From: Modicisalibacter luteus DSM 23508
Lineage (GTDB): Bacteria; Pseudomonadota; Gammaproteobacteria; Pseudomonadales; Halomonadaceae
Direction: 5' to 3'
Assembly (NCBI RefSeq): GCF_000378505.1
Contig: NZ_KB899994.1
Coordinates: 224,611 to 288,610 of the forward strand
Length of the DNA: 64,000 bases
Below, in pieces: positions 37,567-46,903 of this stretch. Every line of letters starts with the position of its first letter. The stretch's first letter is position 1. Below the pieces are notes generated by a model that did no database searches, was not told where the DNA came from, and saw only the letters and a list, made by a program, of their open reading frames with translations. The position numbers and the translations under genes are program-made.

Positions 37567-38897
37567 AACTCGATAGGTTCGGTCGCTGGGTCGCCATGGT
37601 ACGTGGTGATGGATTGCCTGCCCAGTTGATGCGCGGCGCCTTGGGAGTGGGTGGGCTCAATCTGCTTGCCTTGCCGCTGGTGCTAGCGTCTTCCATCCTG
37701 CTTGCTCGCGGGTTAGGGCCGGAGGGGTTTGGTAGGTATACATTCGTGATCACTCTGATTACGACCCTTTCTATTCCGCTGGCCCCGGCGCTGATGCAAC
37801 TCACTACACGTGAAACCGCCGGCATGCACCTTACTGGTGATAACAGCCGAATTCGCGCGCTCTTGCAATGGGCCAATCACTACGTCCTGCTTGGCAGTGT
37901 TATGGTCATCACCGTAGTGGGTGGGGTTGCCCTCTGGAATGCCGACTGGCGAGACGACGACCGCTGGACATTGTTGTTGCTGGGCCTGATGGCCCTGCCG
38001 CTTCTGGGGCTTAATGCTGTTCGGGCGGGTGTGTTAGCGGGTTTACGACGGGTAGTGCAGGGGCAGTTTCCCGATTTGTTCGTCCGGCCACTGGTTCTTC
38101 TGCTGGCTGCCGTAACCATGCTGGTGGCAGGTGCCCTGACCCCGTTGACCGCCGTGGTTTCATTTCTTGCTGGGGCGGTGATGGCCTTCGCCGTTGGAGC
38201 CGCGCTTTTGAAGCGCACGATTCCTGAAAGTGAAGAAGAATCCGTGCCAAAGGACTCCGTGCAGAACAGGCAATGGCTGCGTGCCTGGCTGCCGTTCACA
38301 CTACTGGCCGCCGCCAGCACCCTGAACGCACAGATCGGTATCCTCCTTTTAGGCTGGCTGAGCACGGATGACCAAGTGGCCGCCATGCAGGTCGCCGAGC
38401 GGGGCGCGATGCTGGTGGTGATGTCCCTGACCGTGATGAACTTGGTCATTGGTCCGCACATCACCCAAGTATACCGTTCCGGCGATCGCAAAAGGCTCCA
38501 GGCGCTCAGTCGCCAGTCTGCACGGATGGCGTTGGTGGTGGCATTGCCCATCGCGCTGCCGCTGATCTTTTTTGGCGGGCCGATTATAAGCATCGTATTT
38601 GGTGCGAATTATGCGGAGATAGCAACCTTACCGTTGGCAATCCTTGCGGTCGGCCAACTTATCAATGTTGTTTTTGGATCAGTTGGCAGACTTCTCGTGA
38701 TGAGCGGTTATGAAAAACATTCTTTAATTGCTCAATTTATTGCACTAGTTGTGGCTGTGGCAGGGTGTTTTGCTTTAATACCTAATTATGGTGCTGTCGG
38801 AGCTGCTTCTGCAATTTCTTTTGGGCTTATGGTTTGGAATTTAATGTTGTCTTACAAGGTCTATAAGATACTTGGCATTCGCCCTGGCGCCGTCTGA
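37554..38897 (+). CDS. wzx: Wzx-type polysaccharide flippase
   Basis: This 447-residue polytopic membrane protein has about twelve hydrophobic helices and the MATE/Wzx-like start LPLVLASSILLARGLGPEGFGRYTFV. It would move undecaprenyl-diphosphate-linked repeat units to the periplasm. The GTG start overlaps rmlC by 13 bases; ATG 37596 is an alternative. Base composition changes inside the gene: up to about 38.58 kb it is GC-rich like rmlBDAC, while the last 300 bases are AT-rich like the following genes, suggesting a recombination junction. Confidence 0.85.
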   Translation: MLQLKLDRFGRWVAMVRGDGLPAQLMRGALGVGGLNLLALPLVLASSILLARGLGPEGFGRYTFVITLITTLSIPLAPALMQLTTRETAGMHLTGDNSRIRALLQWANHYVLLGSVMVITVVGGVALWNADWRDDDRWTLLLLGLMALPLLGLNAVRAGVLAGLRRVVQGQFPDLFVRPLVLLLAAVTMLVAGALTPLTAVVSFLAGAVMAFAVGAALLKRTIPESEEESVPKDSVQNRQWLRAWLPFTLLAAASTLNAQIGILLLGWLSTDDQVAAMQVAERGAMLVVMSLTVMNLVIGPHITQVYRSGDRKRLQALSRQSARMALVVALPIALPLIFFGGPIISIVFGANYAEIATLPLAILAVGQLINVVFGSVGRLLVMSGYEKHSLIAQFIALVVAVAGCFALIPNYGAVGAASAISFGLMVWNLMLSYKVYKILGIRPGAV

Positions 38898-38908
38898 GGT
38901 TAGAAAAA

Positions 38909-39730
38909 ATGTATTTGGGAAAAACGGTAAGAGCGATAAGTAAGTCTGCCTGCCGCGCGTATTGTATGCTTGGCGAATACTTTTCTAATTCAGGTCGTCA
39001 AGTTGACTTTATAGTTGGGGGTGTGCAAAAAGGAGGTACCAGTGCGCTTGACTGGTACCTTCGAAAACACCCCCAAATATGTATGGCAGGCCGCAAAGAA
39101 GTACATTTTTTTGATAATGAGATTGTACAAAAACTTCCCTCCCGGATTCGACTGTCTTACTACCGCTCTTTTTTTAATTCTTGCGAATGTAGCAAGGTCT
39201 TAGGGGAAGCTACTCCTATATATATATGGTGGCCGAAATCCTTGGAAAGGATTAAGGCTTATAACCCTAATATTAAATTGATCTTTGTGTTTCGCGATCC
39301 TGTTTATAGGGCATATAGCCACTGGAATATGGAGCGTCAGCGTGGCTTCGAGAAGGATTCGTTTTCAAATTCTATTCGACGCGAAGGTGCCGATAAGGAT
39401 CAATCGAGGATATCGTCTTATGTCTCTCGTGGTTTTTATTCCAGCCAGATAAAACATGCAAAAAGCTTGTTTTCAGGGGAGCAATTGCTTTTTATTAAGC
39501 AGGAAGAACTCTTAGATGAGCCAGGTTCAGCCCTGCAAAGGGTGACTAACTTCCTTGGGTTGTCAGCGATGGGAGATGTGCAGTATAAGCGGGTTCATTC
39601 TCGGGAATATGAATATCCTATAAGCTTTGAAGATGAAAGGTTTCTAAGGGATCTGTTTCGTTCTGATATTGAGGAAGTTGAGCGTGAGGTAGGATGGGAT
39701 TTGAGCGATTGGAAGAAAATCAGCGATTAA
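38909..39730 (+). CDS. PAPS-dependent sulfotransferase (heparan-sulfate-type domain)
   Basis: The 273-residue protein has the two PAPS-binding elements of sulfotransferases: the 5'-phosphosulfate loop VGGVQKGGTSALDWYLRKHP near residue 37, and the 3'-phosphate loop KLIFVFRDPVYRAYSHWNM near 125. The RDPVYRAYSHW form is typical of carbohydrate sulfotransferases of the NDST/HS class. No signal peptide is seen, so sulfation would occur on cytoplasmic lipid-linked repeat units. The gene is AT-rich and sits between wzx and a second sulfotransferase; cysD and cysNC lie downstream of the locus. Confidence 0.85.
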   Translation: MYLGKTVRAISKSACRAYCMLGEYFSNSGRQVDFIVGGVQKGGTSALDWYLRKHPQICMAGRKEVHFFDNEIVQKLPSRIRLSYYRSFFNSCECSKVLGEATPIYIWWPKSLERIKAYNPNIKLIFVFRDPVYRAYSHWNMERQRGFEKDSFSNSIRREGADKDQSRISSYVSRGFYSSQIKHAKSLFSGEQLLFIKQEELLDEPGSALQRVTNFLGLSAMGDVQYKRVHSREYEYPISFEDERFLRDLFRSDIEEVEREVGWDLSDWKKISD

Positions 39731-39752
39731 TTGCGGAGTGAAGGGGTTCGTT

Positions 39753-40616
39753 TTGAGTGATCCTATAGTATTTATTGGTATGCACAGATCTGGCACTAGC
39801 CTGCTAGGCCGCCTGCTTGAAAAATTGGGCCTGTTTGTTGGAGAAAATAAAGATGAAAATAATGAAGCGCTCTTTTTTCTTGAAATAAATAACTGGTTGA
39901 TGGCTCAATGCGGTGCGCGTTGGGACCAGCCTGAACCGATTAGCAATTTATGGGAAGAAAATTCTGCGCAGGTACTAGAATCTTCAAAGGACTACGTGAG
40001 GAGCCTGATGCACTCTCCGCGTGCTGTTCGTTATCTGGGCTTGCAACGTTATCTCCGATCTCGGGCAATTCCAAAACTTAATGCTCCCTGGGGATGGAAG
40101 GATCCTAGAAACACTTACACGCTTCCATTCTGGTTAGGGTTATTCCCTGAGGCACGAGTGATTTTTATTGAAAGACATGGTGTAGATGTGGCTCAGAGCT
40201 TGCGCGTGCGAGCTGGTCGATCTATTGAAACAACAGCCACTAAATACGAGAAGTTTAAGTCAATTGCATGGGTTAGGCCGAAGCGGGGTGGCTTTTGTGA
40301 GTCACCTCGCTGCTTGTCTCTTGAAGGTGGTTTTTCATTATGGGAAACCTATAATAAGCAGGCTCAAGTGCAGTTGAAGGATGTTCCAAATGATAGAGTA
40401 TTTCGTGTGCGTTACGAGGAGTTGCTTGCAGACCCTGAAACTATTTTAAACGATGCAGCAATTTTTTGCGGTTTGTCAGTAAGCAAAGAAAGAATAAAAT
40501 CGGTAGCTAGGTCAATTAATTTTAATCGCGCGTACTCGTATCGAAATGATAAAGAATTATTGAAGTTTGCCGACTTAAATAAGGATCGGTTAGGGTGTTG
40601 GCGCTACTATTCATAA
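39753..40616 (+). CDS. Second sulfotransferase family protein
   Basis: The protein of about 287 residues begins at a TTG at 39753 (GAAGGGG just upstream) with the PAPS 5' loop almost at once: FIGMHRSGTSLLGRLL, residues 5-20. The 3'-phosphate region is RVIFIERHGVDVAQSLRVR near residue 135, and RVRYEELLADPE follows, as in sulfotransferase_3-type families. A longer GTG start at 39738 is possible. Sequence differs clearly from the preceding sulfotransferase, so the two probably modify different positions. IS relics follow directly. Confidence 0.8.
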   Translation: MSDPIVFIGMHRSGTSLLGRLLEKLGLFVGENKDENNEALFFLEINNWLMAQCGARWDQPEPISNLWEENSAQVLESSKDYVRSLMHSPRAVRYLGLQRYLRSRAIPKLNAPWGWKDPRNTYTLPFWLGLFPEARVIFIERHGVDVAQSLRVRAGRSIETTATKYEKFKSIAWVRPKRGGFCESPRCLSLEGGFSLWETYNKQAQVQLKDVPNDRVFRVRYEELLADPETILNDAAIFCGLSVSKERIKSVARSINFNRAYSYRNDKELLKFADLNKDRLGCWRYYS

Positions 40617-40691
40617 TAACTGCTAACTGATCTGGGCAGGTAAGTGCCTATGCGTAAATTCTTGCGTACCATCAGTGTAAAGGAATCTAAC

Positions 40692-40825
40692 ATGAATGGT
40701 ACCATGGCGAGGCACTTCGTTACCCTTCTCACCGAATCTGATCGGCAAGCGTTGATAGCAGCCTATCATTATGGGGAAAGGGGACCTTGCTCCATCGTTA
40801 TCATGCCTTATGCTGAGTCATTCCG
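40692..40825 (+). pseudogene. N-terminal fragment of an IS630-type transposase
   Basis: The residues MARHFVTLLTESDRQALIAA match the usual start of IS630-like transposases (LTEADRQAL pattern). A frameshift then changes frame before a recognisable RYHAL segment. The reading is cut at 40826 by the end of an IS481-type element. Only about 45 codons remain. Confidence 0.5.
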
Positions 40826-42484
40826 TGTTTGGTCTCGAGAACAATGGTTCGGGTCGTCATAACCTCTAGGGCTCTTTTTGCCATTGTTCATGGATAAAAC
40901 CAATCGGGGTTTTTGCCCTTGAGCGCCCGGAGTGGCCGGGCACTGTTATAAGCCCACAGATAATATTGCGGATGGATTTGCAACTTCACCAGCGAGGTGT
41001 TGTGCAACGCTCCGGTTGTCGCCTCCTTGATCATGCGATTATCCGCCCCATCTGCCCGTTGGTATAAGGATAGGCTTCGTTAGCCGATGCTCGATTCTAT
41101 GTCAGTAGCAGACCACAGCGACTTATAGGCTTCTGCCCCGGCCTCGTAGTACCTTCGGTACAACCTAGCCAGAGGCAGCCATTGAGACTCAAGAGGTCTT
41201 TGTATTACTCTCATCATTGCAAGGAAGACCGACTATGCCTGCCTCCCCTCAGCTTATGTCAGATACCGTTTGTGTCGCGGTCGATATTACAAAGCGATAC
41301 CAAGATGTGTTGGTTCGCTGGCCCGATGGTCGTGAAAAGGTGCTTGATGCCTAATAGGCGCATTAGGCACGACGAGCTGATTCGGTTCATGAAGCACAGG
41401 TAGCCCCTGCTGGCCGTTCTGGAGCGCGCGGTGGATTGCCATCGGGCCCTTGCCCTCATCCTTGGCAGGGGCTCGGGTTCGAGAGGCGCTGTATTCCTCA
41501 TGTGACAAACATGACCGAAAGGGTGCACGGGTTCTGATGTATCTGCTGACCCAAGGCATAACGCATCCTTTTCATGATCCTCTCCGAGAGGGATATTTCG
41601 ACCTTCAGAAGATTTCGAATGCCTACCAGCATATCGCTAGGGCCCGAACGCGTTGCCAGCATAGCCTAGTCAACCACTACTTGGCGCTGTACCTCCCGGG
41701 CGTGGAACGCTACCTCAGTGCGTCCCGGGCCCATTGGTTCTGTCATTTCCTTCTGGCGTTTCCCACCCCGGCACTGCATTGAATCGCGCGGCGTTTGTCG
41801 AGGCCGCCTAGGTAAGGGGAGGGCGCTAGGTGATTAAGCAGCAGTTTCTGGATAGTATCTGCGTGTAAGAGGCCGGATGATAGATTAAGCCGTAGGGCCG
41901 CAAGGACCTCGTAGATAATGGTTGAGCCTGCCCGCCAGGATGTCATGAGTCTCTGTTAAGCTCTCTCGAGCCTAATATTTTGGTTCGGACCTATGCAACT
42001 ATGGACCCACCGATCCGGAGATGGCGGGCTGGAAGGAATGACTTGCCTTACTGATGTCTGAGCTATGCTGATCGGAAAGAAACTTTTTGATCATGAGGAC
42101 TCTTCTATCGCAAGTACCCCATTGTCCGTCAGGACCGTATGGACGCGATAAGACAGGGCCTGCAGCGTCTCTACGAGGAAGTCGGCGGCGATGTGCCTCG
42201 TGATTTGTCGATACAGTTGGGCATGAACGAACCTGGAGGTCCGATCCACGGCGACGAATAGGTAGGCCTTGCCCTCACCCGAGCGGATTACACAGATATC
42301 GATGTGCAGGTAGCCGATCGGGCAACATTGAAGAGTTTCAGTTCACGCGTCGGCTCGTTGCAGGTTCGATCGGGTGAACGAGGAAATCTCTCGCTAGAGC
42401 GCGTCAAGGCAGTATCGAGGGGTAACAGCTCTTTCTTATGCCGAAAGGGGACAGCAGCGGCTCATACTCTACGGGACCTCACAC
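40826..42484 (-). mobile_element. Degenerate IS481-family element, interrupted by an IS110 relic
   Basis: The left end (TGTTTGGTCTCGAGAACAAT at 40826) and right end (TACTCTACGGGACCTCACAC, ending 42484) correspond to those of the better-preserved copy at 48713-49700. The C-terminal transposase half lies at 40850-41150 and part of the N-terminal half at 42095-42450, both on the minus strand and full of frameshifts. Between them sits foreign IS110 sequence. Part of the transposase N-terminus has been deleted. Confidence 0.7.
41234..41840 (+). pseudogene. IS110-family transposase relic
   Basis: Fragments on the plus strand match IS110 transposases: VAVDITKRYQDVLVRWPDG near the start (the DEDD-domain beginning), then VLMYLLTQGITHPFHDPL and ARTRCQHSLVNHYLALYLPG, and finally AHWFCHFLLAFPTP, in successive frames. 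The frame is broken at least twice and the C-terminal serine domain is not recognisable. It was inserted into the IS481 copy, so it is the younger element. Confidence 0.65.
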
Positions 42485-42538
42485 GTGGTTTGTTCCGTCG
42501 GGATATTCATGAGTATCTTATATTGAGATATTTAGCTA

Positions 42539-43798
42539 ATGAAATTTAGTATTTCGAGATTCCATGAGTTAGTATTGCTTAGTTTATGGGCGATTGTTTT
42601 ACTGTTTCTAACGAGACAGTTTCCCTTCAGCAGTTACTCGGTTCTAATGAACCTGTCCTTGCTTGCTTTTTTTGTTTTAAGCTTTAGGGGCATTTGTAGA
42701 GTTTGCAGGAAAAATATAGGAGCATGCCTTCTGCTTTTTCTAGGTTTGCTTATAGTTACATTTCATGTTTTTTATTCGGTTACGTTAGGAAATGACCTTT
42801 TTTTGATCATTAGGTTTGCCCTTATTGCTTCCCTTTTGCTTATATGTTATTTCGTTATTCCTCATACCAACTACATCAACCTTTTTTTGTTCTTTTTGAC
42901 TCTTCAAGCTGTTTTTTTGATTGCTTTTGAAATTTATATGGTTTGGAATTATTTTTCTCAAGATTACTCTGAGGTCAGAAATTTTTTTCGAGTTAACGAG
43001 TGGGGGGATGTATATACTTTTAATGGCTACTTTTGGAAAATCCAACTAAAAGGAAATGCGTTAATACCTTTTGCCTTGTTTGTTTCCTTGATATATTTCC
43101 AAGGAAAAAAAAGATTTGCTTATTCCGTGCTATTTATTTTGGCAATCATAGTTGCTGGTAACTTCGCTTTTGTTCTCGGCACGGCATTGTTTCTGGTTTT
43201 GTTTTATTTTCTTAAGAATAGACTAACCTTGATTGATCTAACGAATAAAATGACCCTTATGTCTATATTGTTTTTGGTTTTTCTTATTCCGGTATCATCC
43301 TATCTGGCGGAAGTTGTACAAATTAAATCTTCCCATTCAAACCCTGTAAGGATTGATCAAGCGGTTGTATTGATGGAGAATGTGGGTCAACAACCGTTTC
43401 TAGGTATGGGGTTTGGTAATTTGGTCAATAAAGCAACTGAGTTTAGGGACTATTCGGGTAGTATATATTACGAACTACAAGCTCTTTACTTTATTAACCA
43501 AATGGGAATATTGTTTTTCAGCTTTTTTGCAGTATTACATGCTGCTTTTACACTATTGTTTATTAGATACAAGTTATTAATTGCAAGCTATCTTAGTTAC
43601 ATTTTGTATTCTTTATTTAATCCGTATTTATTGGATACTAACCATATTGTTGTTATTGTCGTTTTGGTGAGTTTGAAGAAGGTGATGGATGATGGCAGAA
43701 GTTTACTCAATACTAGTGTCTTACAACCCAAATATATCCGAGTTGAACCAAGCAGTAGACCGGCTCTTATTGCAGACAAAGCGAGTGATAGTTTGTAA
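42539..43798 (+). CDS. wzy: Wzy-type O-antigen/exopolysaccharide polymerase
   Basis: The 419-residue protein has eleven or twelve hydrophobic helices and a larger loop (residues 140-165) containing the YTFNGYFWKIQLKGN region. GMGFGNL and the Glu/Tyr-rich ELQALYFINQMGILFF follow near residues 285-330, as in Wzy/Wzc-linked polymerases where GxGxG-like segments precede conserved aromatic residues. Sequence conservation in this class is low, so the call rests on topology and place. The gene is strongly AT-rich. It overlaps the next glycosyltransferase by 110 bases. Confidence 0.75.
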   Translation: MKFSISRFHELVLLSLWAIVLLFLTRQFPFSSYSVLMNLSLLAFFVLSFRGICRVCRKNIGACLLLFLGLLIVTFHVFYSVTLGNDLFLIIRFALIASLLLICYFVIPHTNYINLFLFFLTLQAVFLIAFEIYMVWNYFSQDYSEVRNFFRVNEWGDVYTFNGYFWKIQLKGNALIPFALFVSLIYFQGKKRFAYSVLFILAIIVAGNFAFVLGTALFLVLFYFLKNRLTLIDLTNKMTLMSILFLVFLIPVSSYLAEVVQIKSSHSNPVRIDQAVVLMENVGQQPFLGMGFGNLVNKATEFRDYSGSIYYELQALYFINQMGILFFSFFAVLHAAFTLLFIRYKLLIASYLSYILYSLFNPYLLDTNHIVVIVVLVSLKKVMDDGRSLLNTSVLQPKYIRVEPSSRPALIADKASDSL

Positions 43799-44555
43799 TA
43801 ACTCTGATTTTTCAGTTGAATTTAATCATCAGCGCGTCAAGGTTTTTAACTTCTATGAGAACTTAGGCATTGCAAAGGCTCAAAATATTGGTATGAAATG
43901 GGCGTTCGAAAATGGTGCTGAATTTATATTGCAAATTGATCAAGATAGTATCCCTGATAGTCGGTTAGTGAAAAATCTTTTAGCCTGTCATGAAACGCTG
44001 ACTAAATTAGGATATAAAATTGGTTTGGTTGGCTCGCAAGATTATGACAAAGATACAAATGAGCTTAGTGTCGCTAAGGTAAAAAAAGGGAGGGTTATTG
44101 AAGGGACTTCATATATTAAAGTTGACCAAGTTCTGAGCTCGGGAAGCTTGATCCCTTTTTCAACATACAATTGCGTTGGCGGTATGGATGATGGCTTATT
44201 TATAGATGCTGTTGATTCTGAATACTGTTGGCGGACAGCAAAATTTGGTTATTTGGTTGTAAAAGATCCAAGTTCATTGATGGCACATAAGCTGGGAGAG
44301 GGAAAAAAGAAAATTCTCGGGTTTGCTTATGTTGGCGTTCCTGCGCCTGTCAGACATTATTACCAAGTCAGAAATTTTTTTCTATTATGCCGTAGAGATT
44401 ATGCTCCTTTATACTGGAAAGCATCTAATGCATTTAAGCTTGTCTTCAAGCTTGTTTTCTACCCTTTTGTGTTGAGTGATGGTAAGAGGCGGTTCTATTA
44501 CATGCTTAAAGGTGTTAAACATGGATTTTCGGCAAGGGTGGGTAGGTTTGAATAA
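43689..44555 (+). CDS. Rhamnosyltransferase-like family 2 glycosyltransferase
   Basis: The 288-residue GT-A enzyme starts VYSILVSYNPN and has NENLGIAKAQN-like and LQIDQDSIPD motifs; the DQD metal-binding form is typical of bacterial rhamnosyltransferases. Motifs GGMDDGLFIDAVDSEYCWR complete the acceptor side. It lies in a locus with a full dTDP-rhamnose pathway, supporting transfer of rhamnose to the lipid-linked oligosaccharide. GAAGAAGG precedes the double ATG, so the long overlap with wzy is real rather than a poor start choice. Confidence 0.85.
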   Translation: MMAEVYSILVSYNPNISELNQAVDRLLLQTKRVIVCNNSDFSVEFNHQRVKVFNFYENLGIAKAQNIGMKWAFENGAEFILQIDQDSIPDSRLVKNLLACHETLTKLGYKIGLVGSQDYDKDTNELSVAKVKKGRVIEGTSYIKVDQVLSSGSLIPFSTYNCVGGMDDGLFIDAVDSEYCWRTAKFGYLVVKDPSSLMAHKLGEGKKKILGFAYVGVPAPVRHYYQVRNFFLLCRRDYAPLYWKASNAFKLVFKLVFYPFVLSDGKRRFYYMLKGVKHGFSARVGRFE

Positions 44556-44639
44556 TTTTAAATGATCAGCTGATCAAAGATTCCGAGTTTTGTAAGGTGG
44601 TGAAAAAGCTGAATGCCCACCCCCAGTAAGCGACTAGCA

Positions 44640-45166
44640 TGGAGCACCGTGTCGCCTTCCCAATAGCCAAATAACAAGCGGTCTTCCACCTCGGCAGGGC
44701 GATGCTCGATACTCATATGATGAGGGATCTTACCGAGGCCGGCTGGTATGACCAGATGACGATCACAACGCTGCTCAGGTTGCCGCAGAACCTGCCAGAA
44801 ATCACCGCCACGGATCTTGTCGTTCAGGATCAGTGAGTTGATGCATTCATGGCTTAGTCGGATGCCATTGGCCTTTGCCATCAAGCCGCTGATGTATACA
44901 GGACCCCATTCGTCCCGCAGCTGTCGGGCTACTTAGCGGACGAGGTTGGGCAAGTGCTTGGCCGCCTTCCAGGCAAGCCGGCGTCGCCGGTCGCTGAGGG
45001 CGTGCTCCTGATCATATCCCTGACAACTGGTATTGTGACGGATCTCTTGGCTGATCGTGCTGCTGTGAATGCCTTGTTCGCTGGCGATCTGGCGCTGGCT
45101 TGTCCCGGACTCAATACGGGGGAATATCTGATATCGTTGCTTCTGGGTCAGTTGTCGATTTTCCAT
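44640..45166 (-). pseudogene. IS30-family transposase relic
   Basis: On the minus strand the N-terminal HTH reads MENRQLTQKQRYQIF, then GTSQRQIASEQGIHSSTIS, typical of IS30. After frame breaks the catalytic part appears as IEHRPAEVEDRLLFGYWEGD (the first Asp of the DDE triad). The rest is missing. A 14-bp palindrome TGATCAGCTGATCA lies at 44563-44576, beside the truncated end. The relic separates two glycosyltransferase genes. Confidence 0.75.
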
Positions 45167-45354
45167 GCTCTGCTTCACTTTGGTCAGTAAGACAGGCAAA
45201 GTACAAGCGCTGGTCCTCCTGCCTCTACCTTGTGGCACTAAAGTGCTGCGGCTATTCTATGAATCCAGAGTTTCCTTGGTAGAATTAATAGGAAGCCCTT
45301 CCACATAGTAGTTGCTCCGCTCGTTACTTTAATTATATTCTGAGGTTTCGAAAA

Positions 45355-46158
45355 ATGTTTTGTGTACTGCTTTCCGTTTACAAGAAAGAGAAGCCAGAAT
45401 ATTTTCATGAGGCTTTTTCTAGCATTTGGTTTAACCAACAGTTGAAGCCAGACCAAATAGTTTTGGTAAAAGATGGTCCCCTTACGCCAGAGCTTAATGC
45501 AGTAATCATGCGGTGGAAAGAAATTCTGGGTGACGTGATTACTATTGTTAACCTGTCAAAAAACGCTGGTCTGGGGGCGGCTCTTAATGCAGGGATTAAG
45601 TTATGCAAGTACGAATTGATTGCGAGAATGGATACAGATGACGTAGCTTTTCCGGATCGCTTTGAAAAACAGGTGTCCTTCATGATAGAGCATCCTGAAA
45701 TTGCAGTTTCTAGTGGCCAAATTGAAGAGTGGGATCAGGGGTTATGTAAGAAGTTGTATGAAAGACACCTTCCGCTGAAACACGAAGATATCGTTATTTT
45801 TGCCAAAAAACGTTCTCCAATTAGCCATCCTGCTGTTATATTCCGTAAATCTGCTGTGCAAGAAGTTAATGGCTATCCAAAAATATACCCTGAAGATTTT
45901 CCTTTGTGGGTCAGCATGATTGTGGCAGGATACAAATTTGCTAATTTGCCAGATTTCGTTCTAAAAATGCGAGTGGGTGATGCTTTAATGAAGCGCAGGG
46001 GGAGGGGGTTTTTAAAAGGTGAGGTTTCGGTTTTTCGACACATGCTGAGATTGGGGTTTATTGATAAGCCACAGTTTATTTATAATGTTGCAAGTAGGGC
46101 CGCTGTAAGGCTATCTCCATGGTTTGCAAAAAAAATATTTTATAGGTCTTTTCGCTAA
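45355..46158 (+). CDS. Family 2 glycosyltransferase (AmsE-like)
   Basis: The 267-residue protein begins FCVLLSVYKKEKPEYFHEAF and contains LVKDGPLTPELNAVI, the NAGLGAALNAGI loop, RMDTDDVAFPDRFEKQV with the metal-binding DTDD, and SHPAVIFRKSAVQEVNGYP. This arrangement resembles AmsE of amylovoran synthesis and WaaE/WbbL-like enzymes. It adds one sugar to the repeat unit; donor and acceptor cannot be read from sequence. It is AT-rich and bracketed by IS30 relics on both sides. Confidence 0.85.
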   Translation: MFCVLLSVYKKEKPEYFHEAFSSIWFNQQLKPDQIVLVKDGPLTPELNAVIMRWKEILGDVITIVNLSKNAGLGAALNAGIKLCKYELIARMDTDDVAFPDRFEKQVSFMIEHPEIAVSSGQIEEWDQGLCKKLYERHLPLKHEDIVIFAKKRSPISHPAVIFRKSAVQEVNGYPKIYPEDFPLWVSMIVAGYKFANLPDFVLKMRVGDALMKRRGRGFLKGEVSVFRHMLRLGFIDKPQFIYNVASRAAVRLSPWFAKKIFYRSFR

Positions 46159-46429
46159 CTCATATATGCCGATGCCGTCTCTTGACATTACTTTTTCAAT
46201 TTTTTAATTTCTCCTGCGCGAATTTGGTTTGAACCAGTAAAAGCAGCACCTGTGGTTTTCTATCTTGTATGTCGGTCCAATGAGCAAGTTCAACACCTGA
46301 CTTATCAGGTACAGTATTGCCCGCCTTAGCGTTATCGGCATCTCATCGCTGAAGGCCGAGCCGCCATCATCATGATGCGTGCCACATAAGATCTTGGCCA
46401 TCGCGGTTACCTGGACCCTGCCCAAAGTC

Positions 46430-46745
46430 CCGAGCCGCGAGAACTCACTCGCCGCTCTGCCAGTCTCGCCACAAGCTACGATGCCAACCTGGCAGGTCCA
46501 GGTTTGGTTGGCACACTATCGCCCTTGTCGGCTCCCTAAGCTATATCCCGACGGGGAGCTGTTCAAACAGTTGATCTATTTACTGCGCAAGTACTGGTTC
46601 GATCAGCATCCACATGCGACCACACAATACCGAGGATCGCCTGATGCCCGGCCATTGGAAGGGCGATATGACCATAGATGCCAATAACCGGTCGCCGCCG
46701 GCACGCTGGGTAAGCGCATCACTTGGTTGGTACCTCTGGCGTAGC
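46430..46745 (+). pseudogene. Second IS30-type transposase relic
   Basis: On the plus strand the fragments KLYPDGELFKQLIYLLRKYW and RPHNTEDRLMPGHWKGDMTI appear in different frames; the second matches the IS30 catalytic region (RLMPGHWEGD pattern). It is opposite in orientation to the relic at 44.6-45.2 kb and less complete. No gene is recognised in the rest of 46159-46903. Confidence 0.6.
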
Positions 46746-46903
46746 TGTTGGCACTACCATTACGCTGCCATCGGGTCAGTGATAAGCTGAAAGAGGACCG
46801 CGATTCATGCTTCTCTCTATGATTTACGAGCAAGGCAAAGAAATGATGATGCACGCCGAAATTACCAAGCAGACCGGCACTTTTACCAACTGAATGGGTC
46901 GAG

